From assembly GCF_036032445.1 (NCBI RefSeq), contig NZ_CP107932.1, forward strand, positions 560,501-624,500: a stretch of 64,000 nucleotides of DNA. Reading direction: 5' to 3'. The notes beneath the pieces are model-generated. The model had not been told where the DNA came from, ran no database searches, and worked only from the letters and a program-made list of their open reading frames with translations. Source of the DNA: Nocardia sp. NBC_00416. Its GTDB lineage: Bacteria > Actinomycetota > Actinomycetes > Mycobacteriales > Mycobacteriaceae. Below are positions 8,309 through 17,460 of the stretch, piece by piece; within the stretch, counting starts at the first letter, position 1, and every line of letters begins with the position of its first letter. The position numbers and the translations under genes are program-made.

Positions 8309-9276
8309 TCATTGTCGGCCGGAATCGCGGGTGGAGCTGTATTGCTCCATCGCGAGAGTCACGGCCACCAGGTCGCGGGGGCGTTCCAGGTCAGTCCCGT
8401 CAGTCGTTCCAGGCGGTGCAGGCGATTGAGGACGGTGTTGGGGTGGCAGTAGAGCTGTTTGCTGGCGCGGGTGGCTGAACCGTGGCAATCGAGCCAGATC
8501 CCGAGCGTGTTCAGCAGAAGGGTGCGGTCGACCGGATCCAGGGCGAGGACGGGACCGAGCGCCCGGGCGGTGTTCAGGGCGGTGAGGTCGGGGCGGGCCA
8601 GCAGGAGTGCTTGCGGCAGATGCCCTTCGAGCAGTGTGGGGCCGCCGGGCGGCAGGTTCGCAGCGCCAGTTCGGCCAGTTCATCAGCGCGGGGAAGGGCG
8701 TCGAGCCCGTGGACGGCGGGACTGATCCCGACGCGGTCGTCGGCATGTCGGGCTATCAGCGCCGCAGCCAGGTTCTCGATGGTGTTGTCCCCCGGCAGGG
8801 CGATCGTGCTCGTGCCGGTTTCGAGCGGGCACCGCAGCAGCCGTATCCCGTCGATCTCATAGTCGGCAAGGCCGGAGGCAGTGGCTACAGCGGTTGTGGC
8901 GCTGCGGATTACGGCGTACCGATCCGGCGATCGGCAGAGTCAGAGCGACTGCGGTGCCCGTGAGGCCGACGGTGTCGGTCTGTCCGGTCAGCAGCGCGCG
9001 CAACAGCGGCAACGCGATGCGGCCGAAGTCGGCGGCTCGCTCCGCCACCCACGCCGAACGATGGCCTTCGATCATCAAGTCGATATCGCACCGAGAAGGG
9101 AGCGGGCGAGGTGGGCCGAGAACCTTGATCGCGTCTCCGGCAGTCACCGGTTCGGAATCACCGATCAGCGACTTGACCTTGTCGACGAACTCCGGATCGC
9201 GCTCTGGCATCCACAGGGCAGTGAGTGCTGCTCGTAGCTGCGCAACCTGCCAGCCGGCCAACTCCTGTCCGAGCAC
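8309..9276 (-). pseudogene. PucR/CdaR-type regulator, broken by three frameshifts
   Basis: Read in shifting frames, the minus strand gives a coherent PucR-like protein. The N-terminal part spans 9276 to about 8930. A middle part (DRYAVIRSATTAVATASGLA, then LPGDNTIENLAAALIARHAD) runs to about 8665. A third part (PPGGPTLLEGHLPQALLLAR, then TLLLNTLGIWLDCHGSATRA) contains the C-terminal HTH_30 helix-turn-helix (KQLYCHPNTVLNRLHRLERL). A last shift near 8395 leads to GTDLERPRDLVAVTLAMEQY. Each break is consistent with a 1- or 2-base indel. With three of them the gene is almost certainly non-functional unless the sequence contains errors. Confidence 0.75.
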
Positions 9277-9522
9277 CTCGATTCCCGCCTCGCCCTGCTC
9301 GTGTAATCCCCGAGCGGGCCATCCACTTTTTCTCGAGCCAATTCCGAAACAGTGGAACCGTCTCCGAGATTGCGCTGTCTAACTCTGTGACCGGGACAGG
9401 TCCGAGAGAAAGAGGGTGGGGGTTGTGAAGGCTTCGCAGTCGGCCGCAGGGCTGGACTCTCGTCTCTCGCGAAGGTCGAGGCGAGTGTCGCCCCGACTGC
9501 TATCAGAAGGGGAGATGATTCA

Positions 9523-9723
9523 ATGCATCACGCTCGCAGGGTTATCACCGCAGCTTCGCTGATGCTGTTCATACTGGCAGCCGGTGCATCCACTGCGCAC
9601 GCTGTGGCTCCAACGCTCGAAACGGCGTTGACAGACTACTCTCTGAGCTCGAAGCCCGAGAATCCGCCGAAGAGCGACTCGAGCTGCGAAGCGAACGAGA
9701 ACCTGGGCGAAACCGCCGAGTAG
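9523..9723 (+). CDS. Small secreted protein
   Basis: A 66-residue protein with a signal peptide: MHHARRV, then the hydrophobic core ITAASLMLFILAAGA, and a THA-V cleavage-like site near residue 27. The mature part is short, acidic and Ser/Glu-rich with one Cys. AGGGGAGATGA precedes the ATG. The family is not recognised. It stands alone between a dead regulator and the DUF4288 gene. Confidence 0.55.
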   Translation: MHHARRVITAASLMLFILAAGASTAHAVAPTLETALTDYSLSSKPENPPKSDSSCEANENLGETAE

Positions 9724-9888
9724 TACATCTCGCGGTGCCGTCGGGGTTCGATCCGCTCTGAGTTCCCCTCCCAGTTTCTCCAGACGACCCGGGGTGCTAT
9801 CAGGAGCGGGACTAGCGCGGAGCACAAGAAGGCATGGAAGTTGCTGAACGACAGTCGTTTCAAGAAGTAAAAGTTAAGGAGTTAGTTA

Positions 9889-10212
9889 GTGGCCAAGAGC
9901 CCGTACATCGCGATCACACTGTTCAAGTTCACCTCCGATGCTCCGGACTATGTACCCCTGTACCGTGAGGACACGACCCTCCTGTACGCGGAATCCGAAG
10001 CAGAAGCGCGTGAACTCGCGGAGGAGAACTTCCGGAGCGACGAGGGGACCTACAAGAACGAAGCCGGCTACAACGTAACCGTCACTCCTACCGCGGTTGT
10101 TGACGTCGTGGCGGCGTTGATCGACGACCTGTCCGAGGGCGGTGATCTGTATTCGCGCCACTTCCGTGACTTCGAGGCCTACTCGAAGTGGGAGACAATG
10201 CTCGACAACTAA
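9889..10212 (+). CDS. DUF4288-like protein
   Basis: A 107-residue acidic cytoplasmic protein. The pattern YIAITLFKF near the start, a YREDTTLLYAESEAEARELAEE segment at about residues 24-45, and an alpha-beta outline resemble DUF4288 proteins, whose function is unknown. The start is GTG with AAGGAG 6-7 bases upstream. It is monocistronic. The assignment rests on pattern memory, not on a search. Confidence 0.55.
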   Translation: MAKSPYIAITLFKFTSDAPDYVPLYREDTTLLYAESEAEARELAEENFRSDEGTYKNEAGYNVTVTPTAVVDVVAALIDDLSEGGDLYSRHFRDFEAYSKWETMLDN

Positions 10213-10428
10213 CCTCGTGCACGGCCTGCTCATGGAGTCGGGTCCGGTCGAAGGTGATTTTTTGGGCTGGCCGCTCGGCGTCGTCCCCGTAGTAATGGCG
10301 GAAACCAACGGGCAGGGTATTTGGCGCACGGGCGGATCAGGTTGTTCAGACTGCGTAGGCGTTGATGGTGTCTGCCCTTGGCAGCGGTTTCGGCGTGTTG
10401 ACCAGCGATCGATCGGTGAATTCCGACG

Positions 10429-10617
10429 TCACCGCGCGCCGGCGGCTGCTTGGGCGGTGCGGGCGAGGCGGTAGGAGTCGGTGCCTGTTTCGATTGCGCG
10501 CAACGACTTGTCGCGAGGGAAGCCGGCGGCGCGGATGCGCCGTTCGGAGCGGCGACGGTCGCGGTCGTAGCATTCGGCGAGGCAAACCCGTACTCGCTTC
10601 CCGCCACCGAGCCGACT
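10429..10617 (-). pseudogene. IS21-family istB remnant with internal deletion
   Basis: The minus-strand frame reads CYDRDRRRSERRIRAAGFPR plus DKSLRA, which is the segment preceding the AAA+ core of IstB-like helper ATPases. It then jumps straight to IETGTDSYRLARTAQ, the typical IstB C-terminal end. The whole ATPase core (Walker A and B) is deleted in frame. No istA or inverted repeats were recognised nearby. Confidence 0.65.
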
Positions 10618-10640
10618 GAGTCAGCCCTGCCGTAGTCGGC

Positions 10641-10970
10641 TCATTGATGTTTGAAGGTGTCCACGATATGGCCGACGAGGCCGGGGAATCTAGCCTCGAG
10701 ATCGTGGTGGCGCAGTGAGCTCCACCTTCTGATGCCTTCGTCCCGCTGGAGGATCAGACCGGCTTCGCGCAGTACGCGGAAATGATGACTGAGCGTCGAG
10801 GGTGCGACATCCACAGGAAAGGTCCCACACACCCGCTCCGGTTCTTCCCACAGCCTCTGCACGATTGCCATCCGGGTGCGGTCGGACAACGCGTGCAAAA
10901 TATCCAAGAGGTCCAATTCCGCGACATCCGGGTGCCGCAGCGGAGCTGTGTTGCGCTGCGATCGGGCCAT
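10641..10970 (-). CDS. ArsR-family winged-helix regulator
   Basis: A 109-residue protein typical of ArsR/SmtB. The order is LLDILHALSDRTRMAIVQRL, an SPSTLSHHFRVLREAG-like recognition helix (here VAPSTLSHHFRVLREAGLI), and a wing with DEGIRRWSSLR. No obvious Cys metal site is present, so it may sense redox state or an organic ligand. A GGAAGGAGCAC site precedes the ATG. It is divergent from the quinone oxidoreductase-like gene, and a perfect 31-base dyad lies between them, so autoregulation and control of the oxidoreductase are likely. Confidence 0.85.
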   Translation of the reverse strand: MARSQRNTAPLRHPDVAELDLLDILHALSDRTRMAIVQRLWEEPERVCGTFPVDVAPSTLSHHFRVLREAGLILQRDEGIRRWSSLRHHDLEARFPGLVGHIVDTFKHQ

Positions 10971-11010
10971 TCATGTGCTCCTTCCCACTTGCTACAACCA
11001 GACTAGCAGC

Positions 11011-11041
11011 ATTATTCTATGTTCGTAGAACATAGAATAAT
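11011..11041. promoter_or_regulatory. Perfect dyad operator between ArsR gene and oxidoreductase
   Basis: The arms ATTATTCTATGTTC (11011-11024) and GAACATAGAATAAT (11028-11041) are perfectly complementary around GTA. The right edge is 15 bases from the oxidoreductase ATG and the left edge 40 bases from the ArsR ATG. The AT-rich island in high-GC DNA suggests overlapping divergent promoters blocked by a dimeric regulator. Confidence 0.8.
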
Positions 11042-11056
11042 GAGCCAGGAGAACTG

Positions 11057-12043
11057 ATGCGCGCAGTACAACTGACCGGCCCGTCACACGATGCATCTAC
11101 TACACGGGTGGGCCCGGTCGAGGAACCTCGTCCGGGCCCGGGCGAGGTGTCGATCGAGGTCGCGTATGCCGGCATCAACTTCATGGATGTCATGGCGCGC
11201 CGGGGCGACGCGGGATACGCGTCCAGGTGGCCGTACACGCCCGGACTGGAAGTAGCAGGCCGAGTGCGCGCGCTCGGCGCGGGGGTCGACACCTTCTCCG
11301 TCGGAGATCGCGTCGCCGCGTTCACTCGCTCGGGAGGAATGGCCGAGATTGCCTTGGCTTCCGCCGAGGTGGTCACCCCGGTGCCGGGCGCCGTTTCCTT
11401 ACAGGTCGCGGCCGCGGCACCGCTGGCGCTTTCGACCGCATTACTGCTGCTGCGCGACGCCGCACGGATACGGCCGGGCGAGTCGGTTCTCATGCACTCG
11501 GCCAGCGGAGGAGTCGGCCATGCTGTTGCGCGACTTGCGGCCGCCGAGGGCGCCGGCCCGCTGTTGGGCACTGTGGGTAGGCCGGAGAAGGTCGCGGACG
11601 GACTGGACGCGGGCTGGGATGTCGTCACCGCGCGCGGGGACGATGTGGTGGCCGCGGCGCGGGCCGCAGCCCCCGGGGGGGTGGATGTCATTCTCGACCC
11701 GACCGGAACTGCCAACCTCGAGCTCGACCTGGAGCTGGCCGCACCCGGTGCGCGAATCGTATTGTTCGGCAACGCGGCCGGAGGCACGCCCGCCCCATTG
11801 CCACCATTGGCCCGCCTGATCGGCGGTAACGTCGCCCTGATCGGATTCAGCATCAGCCGACTGCAAGAGTCGACGCCGCACAAGCTCGCCGCAGCCCTCG
11901 CCGACGGACTGGCGACCGTCGGCAACGGCGGGCTCGAGCTTCCGGTAACGGTGGTCGACTCGCTGGACCAGGTTGGCCGTGTACACGATCTGCTGGCGAC
12001 CGGGCGAGGTTCCGGCAAGTACGTCGTCGCGGTAGGCGCCTGA
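11057..12043 (+). CDS. Quinone oxidoreductase-like MDR (zinc-type ADH fold)
   Basis: A 328-residue medium-chain dehydrogenase/reductase. The N-terminal GroES-like domain contains GINFMDVMARRGDA, GLEVAGRV and GVDTFSVGDRVAAF. The nucleotide-binding domain carries SASGGVGHAVARLA at about residues 152-165. Structural zinc-site cysteines are absent, which fits the quinone oxidoreductase/enoyl reductase branch using NADPH. AGGAG lies 5 bases before the ATG. It is probably repressed by the divergent ArsR protein through the dyad at 11011-11041, perhaps as a response to an electrophile. Confidence 0.85.
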   Translation: MRAVQLTGPSHDASTTRVGPVEEPRPGPGEVSIEVAYAGINFMDVMARRGDAGYASRWPYTPGLEVAGRVRALGAGVDTFSVGDRVAAFTRSGGMAEIALASAEVVTPVPGAVSLQVAAAAPLALSTALLLLRDAARIRPGESVLMHSASGGVGHAVARLAAAEGAGPLLGTVGRPEKVADGLDAGWDVVTARGDDVVAAARAAAPGGVDVILDPTGTANLELDLELAAPGARIVLFGNAAGGTPAPLPPLARLIGGNVALIGFSISRLQESTPHKLAAALADGLATVGNGGLELPVTVVDSLDQVGRVHDLLATGRGSGKYVVAVGA

Positions 12044-12178
12044 TTTGGACACTATCGCTGATCCGGAGACCCATCCGGGGAGGATGTATATGGCGATCTC
12101 CAGAACCCGACCGGAGGCGTAGCGGATCGTCATCCGGTGCCTGCGTTCGCATGGATGCGTGCCTGTGTTCCTCGTCGG

Positions 12179-13000
12179 TCAACTCGATCTCGCGGCCGAT
12201 CTCGGCTGGATAGCGGGACTACGCGACACGGCTTCGGCCGGGCACGGTGGGGCAGGCGTCGATCCGGGCGAAGTTCGTATGGTCAGCGCAAGGATCGCGG
12301 CGGCGAAGAATGTCGCTGTTTCGTAGATGAGTGTGTGCCCGAATGCAGTCGCGGGTAATGCTGGGACCGCGAAGTAGCACAATCCGGCGAGCGTGATGCC
12401 GACGGTGCCGCCGAGTTGCTGGGCTGTGGATAGGAGGCCGGACACCGAACCGGCGGCGGATTCGGGCACTGTCGCAAGGATTATCCCGAACACCGACGCG
12501 GTGAAGATCCCGAACATGCCACCGCCGACCGCCAAAATCGGCAGCCACGTCCACAGGGGCGCCGCGGTGGTGACGAGAAGTGCGAGCGTTCCCATCACCA
12601 CTGCGAGCGACAACGCCGCCCCGGCCAATGCACCCGCGCGGTAGCGGCCCGCGAACCAGGGTGCCACGCGGGCGCCGAGAATCGCTGTCGCGGCGAACGG
12701 CGCCGATACCACCGCTGCCGCGATCGGACGCAGACCCCCACCGGTCTGCAGGTAGTGCATGACGAGCAAGGTGAACGACGGCACCGCGGCATTGAAGACG
12801 AAGACCATCGTCAAACCGCCGCGAATCACTGGCGTCCGCAGAACCCGCGGGTCCAGCAGCGGTCGGTGTCCCCGGGCCTGCGCGGCGACGAACCCGGCCA
12901 GCAGCACGCCTGCGGCAGCCATGCAGCCCGCGGTCCACACCGGCCAGCCGAGGTCGCGTCTCACTGCGAGTGGGTAGATCAACAGCGCTGTACCGGCCAT
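12179..13000 (-). pseudogene. MFS drug-efflux transporter, N-terminal half missing
   Basis: About 273 residues with some seven hydrophobic segments correspond to the C-terminal half of a DHA2-type (EmrB/QacA) transporter: PLLDPRVLR, LVMHYLQTGGGLRPIAAAVV, and SGLLSTAQQLGGTVGITLAG near the end. The frame continues upstream to about 13012 and then meets the IS256 fragment at 13020. The first half with the conserved G-R-R-G loop is gone. The deletion or insertion probably happened at that junction. Confidence 0.75.
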
Positions 13001-13019
13001 GATCAGTCCGGCGCTGAGC

Positions 13020-13533
13020 GTGGGGATCGGCTTCGCCGACGAGCTCGACGAGAACGGGCGAAAGCTGTTGGCGCAATGGCTACCACAACGAACGCCAGTT
13101 TTTGACCGCCGCTGGCGCGGTGGCGGTGACCGCGCCCCGGGTCAATGACCGTCGTGTCGATCCGGAATCCGGTGAGCGGCGACGGTTTTCCTCGGCGATC
13201 CTGCCCGCCTGGGCGCGTAAGTCCCCGCAGGTCAGCGAGGTGTTGCCGCTGCTGTATCTGCACGGGCTGTCCACGGGGGACTTCGGTCCGGCGGTGGAAC
13301 AGTTCCTCGGCTCCGGCGCCGGATTGTCGGCGGCCTCGATCACCCGGTTGACCGGCCAGTGGCAAGACGAAGCCAAGGCGTTCGCCGCCCGGGACCTCTC
13401 GGGCACCGATTACGTGTATTTGTGGGTCGATGGCATCCACGTCAAAGTCCGCCTGGAGCAGGAGAAACTGTGCCTACTCGTGATGATCGGGGTCCGCGCC
13501 GACGGCCGCAAAGAGTTGGTCACAGGAACGATG
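13020..13533 (+). pseudogene. IS256-family transposase fragment
   Basis: From about 13065 the frame reads RNGYHNERQFLTAAGAVAVT and APRVNDRRVDPESGERRRFS, continuing through LLYLHGLSTGDFGPAVEQFL to YVYLWVDGIHVKVRLEQEKL and ends after MIGVRADGRKELV. This is the N-terminal and central part of an IS256/Mutator transposase including the first catalytic Asp (VDGIH). The C-terminal third is missing; the frame runs on into unrelated sequence and IS30 debris without a stop. Confidence 0.75.
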
Positions 13534-13653
13534 TCGGGGTACTCGGCGCAGGAGCTGGCGCCCATCACGATCTCCTCGGCGGGGCAGCCGCCGAAGCAGG
13601 CCGAGGACTTGCAGCCGCCGCAGGCGTTGTCGGCCAAGGGGAGGGTGAACAGG

Positions 13654-14110
13654 TCGAACTCGTTGACGATCGCTGAGCGTGGGGAGATCTCGCGGGGCCC
13701 GGCTATGGGCTGCTCAGCGCGAATGATCGCGGTGTCGCTGGCCGTCGACGATCTCAACGTGAGATCGCCCGCAACGGCGGCCGGATCGCTTACCGGGCCG
13801 CGGCTGCTGACCGGCCGGCCTATCAGCGAGCGAGGCGACCGAAACCAGCCAAACTCGCGGGCCCGCCCGCAGTTGCGGGCGCTGGTGGAGGACAAGCTCA
13901 AATCTCTGTGGTCGCCCGAGCAGATCGCCGGATGGCTCCGCCCCCGCAGTCCTTGGCAACGCGACACCAATGAGAACACCGATCGGCTGCTGCGCCAATA
14001 TCTACCCAAGAGCGCTGACCTGCGTCGATTCGACCAAACCGGGGCCGGGCCCGCGCCTCGATCACAATCTGTGGGAACGCCCGCGGTAGCCCACCGCCGA
14101 ACACCCCTCG
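13654..14110 (+). pseudogene. IS30-family transposase debris
   Basis: Pieces in alternating frames fit IS30. These are SLTIAERGEISRG (N-terminal HTH, about 13660), SQREIARNGGRIAYRAAAAD in another frame (about 13750-13850), QLRALVEDKLKSLWSPEQIA plus GWL (about 13873-13935), then NENTDRLLRQYLPKSADL (about 13968-14020) and a short LWERPR end. The catalytic core between the last two blocks is deleted. At least two frameshifts are present. Confidence 0.7.
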
Positions 14111-14198
14111 AACCGCTGGTCGACGCGCTACCGGGGAGACATCCGAGGGGCCGACCGTGGAGCGGGCCCCTCGACGTCATCGCGGCCGAACCGGTCTG

Positions 14199-14408
14199 TC
14201 AGTTCATGCTCTGAAAATAGCTTTCCAGCAGATTCCCATTCATGTCGTAGACCTTGCAGTCCCGGCCGGTCATCGTCGCCCCGTTGGGAGCGGTGTACGT
14301 GTAGACGTCACCGCAGTGTGTCTGAGCACTGGCAGGCGCGTCCGAAGCGAACACACCGGCCGCCACGACGGCTGAGGCGAAAGCGGTCTCGAGGAGGATG
14401 CGTATCAC
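14199..14408 (-). CDS. Small secreted protein
   Basis: A 69-residue protein starting at GTG with ATAAGGACTCCC just upstream. The signal peptide covers about residues 1-28 (MIRILLETAFASAVVAAGVF, then a DAPASAQ cleavage-like site). The mature ~40 residues contain two cysteines (THCGDVYTY and GRDCKVYD) and resemble small secreted actinobacterial proteins of unknown role. It follows IS debris and is convergent with it. Confidence 0.55.
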   Translation of the reverse strand: MIRILLETAFASAVVAAGVFASDAPASAQTHCGDVYTYTAPNGATMTGRDCKVYDMNGNLLESYFQSMN

Positions 14409-14576
14409 GGGAGTCCTTATGTTCTCGATGTTCCGGTAATGACACTGACTTCGACGTCGCCGCCCGCCTGAAGGTTCCATGTCGATTCCGAAAATTCGCT
14501 GTCGCCTGCGTTCTCGCTTGTGGGTGGCCGCTACGAGGCCGCACGGCTCTGCCGATGACCGCGACCCGCAAGATCC

Positions 14577-15476
14577 TCACACACGCACTCGCCGTACAAG
14601 TCTGACGAGATCGCCGGCGGGGCCCTCCAGTTGCCGGGGCGGGCGCCACACGGCGCGGAGGGCGCGGTCGAGGTGGAGGCCCTCCACCTCGACGACCTTC
14701 AGATCCCCGGACTCCACCTGGGCCGAGACTGCGAGGGTGCTCAGCACCGCGGGCCCGACCCGGCCCAGCACACTGGTTCTGATGGCGGCACCGCTTCCGA
14801 GCTCGAGAAGCGGTGCTGCCCGCTCGTATTCCTGCAGAGCCAAGTCGAGCGTGGTCCGGGTACCGGATCCGGGCTCACGGACCACCAGCGGCGTCTGCGC
14901 GAGCTCGGCGATCGACAACGGGCGCCGGCGGCGCGTCCACCGATGGTGCGGGTCGACCACGACCACCAGCCGGTCACGGGCGACCGCGACACTGTGCAGC
15001 GCCCGGGGCACGGTCGGCGACTCGACGAACCCGACATCGCAACTGCCGGCGGTGACGTCGTCGCACACCTGCATCGAATTGCGGACCTGAAGGTGGATCG
15101 TCACGTCCGGGTCGATGCGCCGGAACCGGCCCAGCCAGGCGGGCATCAGATGTTCGGCGACGGTCATGCTCGCGCTCACGGTGAGCTCTGCGGCGCGCTT
15201 CTCCCGCATACCCGCCGCGACGTCGAGCAGCTGCCGGGCGTCGTCGAGAACCCGCCTGGACCAGTGCGCGATGACCGTGCCCTCCGGTGTCAGTGTCGAG
15301 CCGGTGGGCTTTCTCTGCAGCAGCGATGTACCGACCTGCGCTTCGAGCCGCTTGATCGCACGACTCGCGTTCGGCTGGGCGATGCCCGCGATTCTGCTCG
15401 CGGCACCCAGGCTTCCGTGATCGTCGACCCCGACGAGCAGTTCCAGAACACCGAGTTCCGGCCATCGACTGAACAT
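14577..15476 (-). CDS. LysR-family transcriptional regulator
   Basis: A 299-residue protein. The N-terminal HTH (LVGVDDHGSLGAASRIAGIA, QPNASRAIKRLE) is followed by the linker VGTSLLQRKPTGSTLTPEG and a two-lobed effector domain with FVESPTVP and VVREPGSGTRTTLD. It is divergent from the YeiH-like transporter. This matches the common LysR (CysB/YeiE-like) plus YeiH arrangement, so it probably activates the transporter in response to a sulfur- or anion-related signal. The ATG at 15476 is chosen because it starts the HTH at the usual distance. Confidence 0.85.
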   Translation of the reverse strand: MFSRWPELGVLELLVGVDDHGSLGAASRIAGIAQPNASRAIKRLEAQVGTSLLQRKPTGSTLTPEGTVIAHWSRRVLDDARQLLDVAAGMREKRAAELTVSASMTVAEHLMPAWLGRFRRIDPDVTIHLQVRNSMQVCDDVTAGSCDVGFVESPTVPRALHSVAVARDRLVVVVDPHHRWTRRRRPLSIAELAQTPLVVREPGSGTRTTLDLALQEYERAAPLLELGSGAAIRTSVLGRVGPAVLSTLAVSAQVESGDLKVVEVEGLHLDRALRAVWRPPRQLEGPAGDLVRLVRRVRV

Positions 15477-15504
15477 GCTCAGATCATATGTCCTATCACT
15501 CAGG

Positions 15505-15521
15505 CATATCAGATTGATATG
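15505..15521. promoter_or_regulatory. LysR-type binding dyad
   Basis: CATATCA-GAT-TGATATG is a perfect inverted repeat with 7-base arms. It contains the T-N11-A pattern of LysR recognition sites and lies 29 bases upstream of the LysR start in the intergenic region shared with the transporter. A related CATATG lies at 15485-15490. Confidence 0.6.
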
Positions 15522-15578
15522 TAGCCATGGCGGATTGCCGGCTACCGCGGGCGCGGCGGGCGCAGCAGAGTTCTCGGT

Positions 15579-16643
15579 ATGTCCAGTGATGTTCGCGCAG
15601 TACCCGACGCACCACAGTCGGCGCGGCCGGAGACCGGCAACCGCGGCCGACCGGCCCCCACCCGGGGCGCGGGCACGGCGGCCGGGATCGCCTTGTGCGG
15701 GATCGGCGCCGCGGCCGCGTTGGGAATCGGGCACCTCGTACCGGCGATGAGCCCGCTCCTGATCGCCATCGTGCTCGGCGCCCTGCTGGCCAATCTGGTC
15801 ACCGTGCCCGGATGGATCCGGCCCGGTCTGGACTTCTCGTCCAAGCGGCTGCTGCGCGTCGGAGTCGCACTACTCGGACTGCGACTGATGTTCAGTGACG
15901 TCATCGGCCTGGGGTGGGGGGTGATCGCCGTCGTCGTGGCGATCGTCGTGCTCGGCATCGTGGGCACGATGTACGCGGGCAAGCTGCTGGGACTGTCGTG
16001 GACGCAGCGCGTGCTCATCGCCTGCGGATTCTCGATTTGCGGGGCCGCGGCGGTCGCGGCCACCGGCGGAGTGGTCGACGCCGAGGAGGAGGAACTGCTC
16101 ACCGCGGTCGCGCTCGTGGTCGTCTTCGGGACATTGATGATCCCGGCCGTCCCACTCCTGGCGAACACGATGGGGCTGTCCGAGCAACAGGCGGGGATAT
16201 GGGCGGGCGGCTCGATCCATGAGGTGGCGCAGGCGGTGGCGGCCGGTGGCATCATCGGCGGCGGTGCTCTCGCGGTGGCCACGGTGGTCAAACTGGCCCG
16301 CGTCCTGATGCTGGCTCCGGTGATGGCCTACCTCGTCGCCCGGCAGCGTCGCATGGCCGCGGGCAGCCGGACCGATAGCGCGCAGCCACCGCTGGTTCCG
16401 GTGTTCGTGCTCGGCTTCCTGGGCTGTGTCGCGCTGCGCTCGTCCGGGCTGCTGTCACAGAGCGTGGTCGACCTGGCCGAGGAGGCGCAGACCGCACTGC
16501 TCACCGCGGCGATGTTCGCGCTGGGGATCGGCGTCCGCGTATCGCTACTGCGCTCGGTGGGATCGCGTCCGTTCGTGCTGGCGACCCTGTCCACCGTGTG
16601 GGTAGCGACCATCGCGCTGGCCGGTTCCCTTCTGGTGGCCTGA
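15579..16643 (+). CDS. YeiH-like putative sulfate/anion exporter family protein
   Basis: A 354-residue integral membrane protein with about ten hydrophobic segments. It matches the YeiH/UPF0324 family: KRLLRVGVALLGLRLMFSDV, a FSICGAAAVAA segment, WAGGSIHEVAQAVAAG and TALLTAAMFALGIGVRVSLL. The family is annotated as putative sulfate exporters, but direct transport data are scarce. The N-terminal 35 residues are hydrophilic. It is probably controlled by the divergent LysR protein. Confidence 0.8.
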   Translation: MSSDVRAVPDAPQSARPETGNRGRPAPTRGAGTAAGIALCGIGAAAALGIGHLVPAMSPLLIAIVLGALLANLVTVPGWIRPGLDFSSKRLLRVGVALLGLRLMFSDVIGLGWGVIAVVVAIVVLGIVGTMYAGKLLGLSWTQRVLIACGFSICGAAAVAATGGVVDAEEEELLTAVALVVVFGTLMIPAVPLLANTMGLSEQQAGIWAGGSIHEVAQAVAAGGIIGGGALAVATVVKLARVLMLAPVMAYLVARQRRMAAGSRTDSAQPPLVPVFVLGFLGCVALRSSGLLSQSVVDLAEEAQTALLTAAMFALGIGVRVSLLRSVGSRPFVLATLSTVWVATIALAGSLLVA

Positions 16644-16919
16644 TCGCGCCGGACCGACGGGCCCGGACCGGCACCACCCCCGGGCGATACCGGAAACCTG
16701 GGCTACCGTGCCGACCCCGTGTCACCGGGCTTCCCCCTCAGCTGCGGCGAACTGGGTAAACTCGCGGTTCACCGGATATGCGGCCGCGAATCATCTGGTC
16801 CACCTCGGGCGCCGCGACGGACCGGTCGTGATCGACGCACCTCGAGATCGGGTACGCACCGAAGCCGCAGCCGCATCGAACTACCGGGATCCGATTATCC
16901 GAATCGGTAAGGGGTTGAC

Positions 16920-17351
16920 ATGACCTATCGCACGTCGCCTGCCAACAGGCCGATACCGGAGCCCGAGCCGTTCCAGGAGCAGAGCATCGCGGCGGGGATC
17001 TCGATCACCGCCGCGATCATGCTCCTCATCGTGGGAGTGGTCTCGGTACTGCAGGGGGTCGCCGCCCTGGTGAGTGATGATTTCTACGTCACCGACACCG
17101 ACTACGTGTTCGCGTTCGACACGACCACATGGGGCTGGGTCCATCTCGTGCTGGGCATCGTCGCGTTGATCTGTGCGAGCGGGTTGATGTTCGGCACCGT
17201 GTGGGGGCGGTACTCGGCGCTGGCCATCGCCGCGCTGGTGACCCTCGCGAATTTTCTGTCCCTGCCCTATTACCCCACCTGGTCCGTCGTGATCATCGCA
17301 CTGAGTGTGGTGGTCATCTGGGCCGTCACGACCTGGGAACCGGAAACCTGA
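16920..17351 (+). CDS. DUF7144-family membrane protein
   Basis: A 143-residue protein. A hydrophilic Pro/Glu-rich N-terminus is followed by four predicted membrane helices, with the family's TTWGWVHLVLGIVALICASG and FGTVWGRYSALAIAAL segments between helices 2 and 3. AAGGGG lies 7 bases before the ATG. The function is unknown. In actinobacteria such genes often sit near stress or polyphosphate genes, as here. Confidence 0.75.
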   Translation: MTYRTSPANRPIPEPEPFQEQSIAAGISITAAIMLLIVGVVSVLQGVAALVSDDFYVTDTDYVFAFDTTTWGWVHLVLGIVALICASGLMFGTVWGRYSALAIAALVTLANFLSLPYYPTWSVVIIALSVVVIWAVTTWEPET

Positions 17352-17460
17352 ACCGCGATGTGACGCCGAACGGCCGGGCGGTCCGTGTGCCGATAGCGTT
17401 GCCGGGTTGGGCCCAACTCGTGCCTTGACCGCAGTTCACGGCGGCGCCGAGGATTATCGG

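Noticed and set aside
13557-13640. Cys-rich minus-strand peptide (ACGGCKSSACFGGC) that looks like an Fe-S or RiPP-like core
   Set aside because: It lies in a junction between IS fragments, has no start, partner enzymes or conserved context, and could arise by chance from GC-rich repeats.
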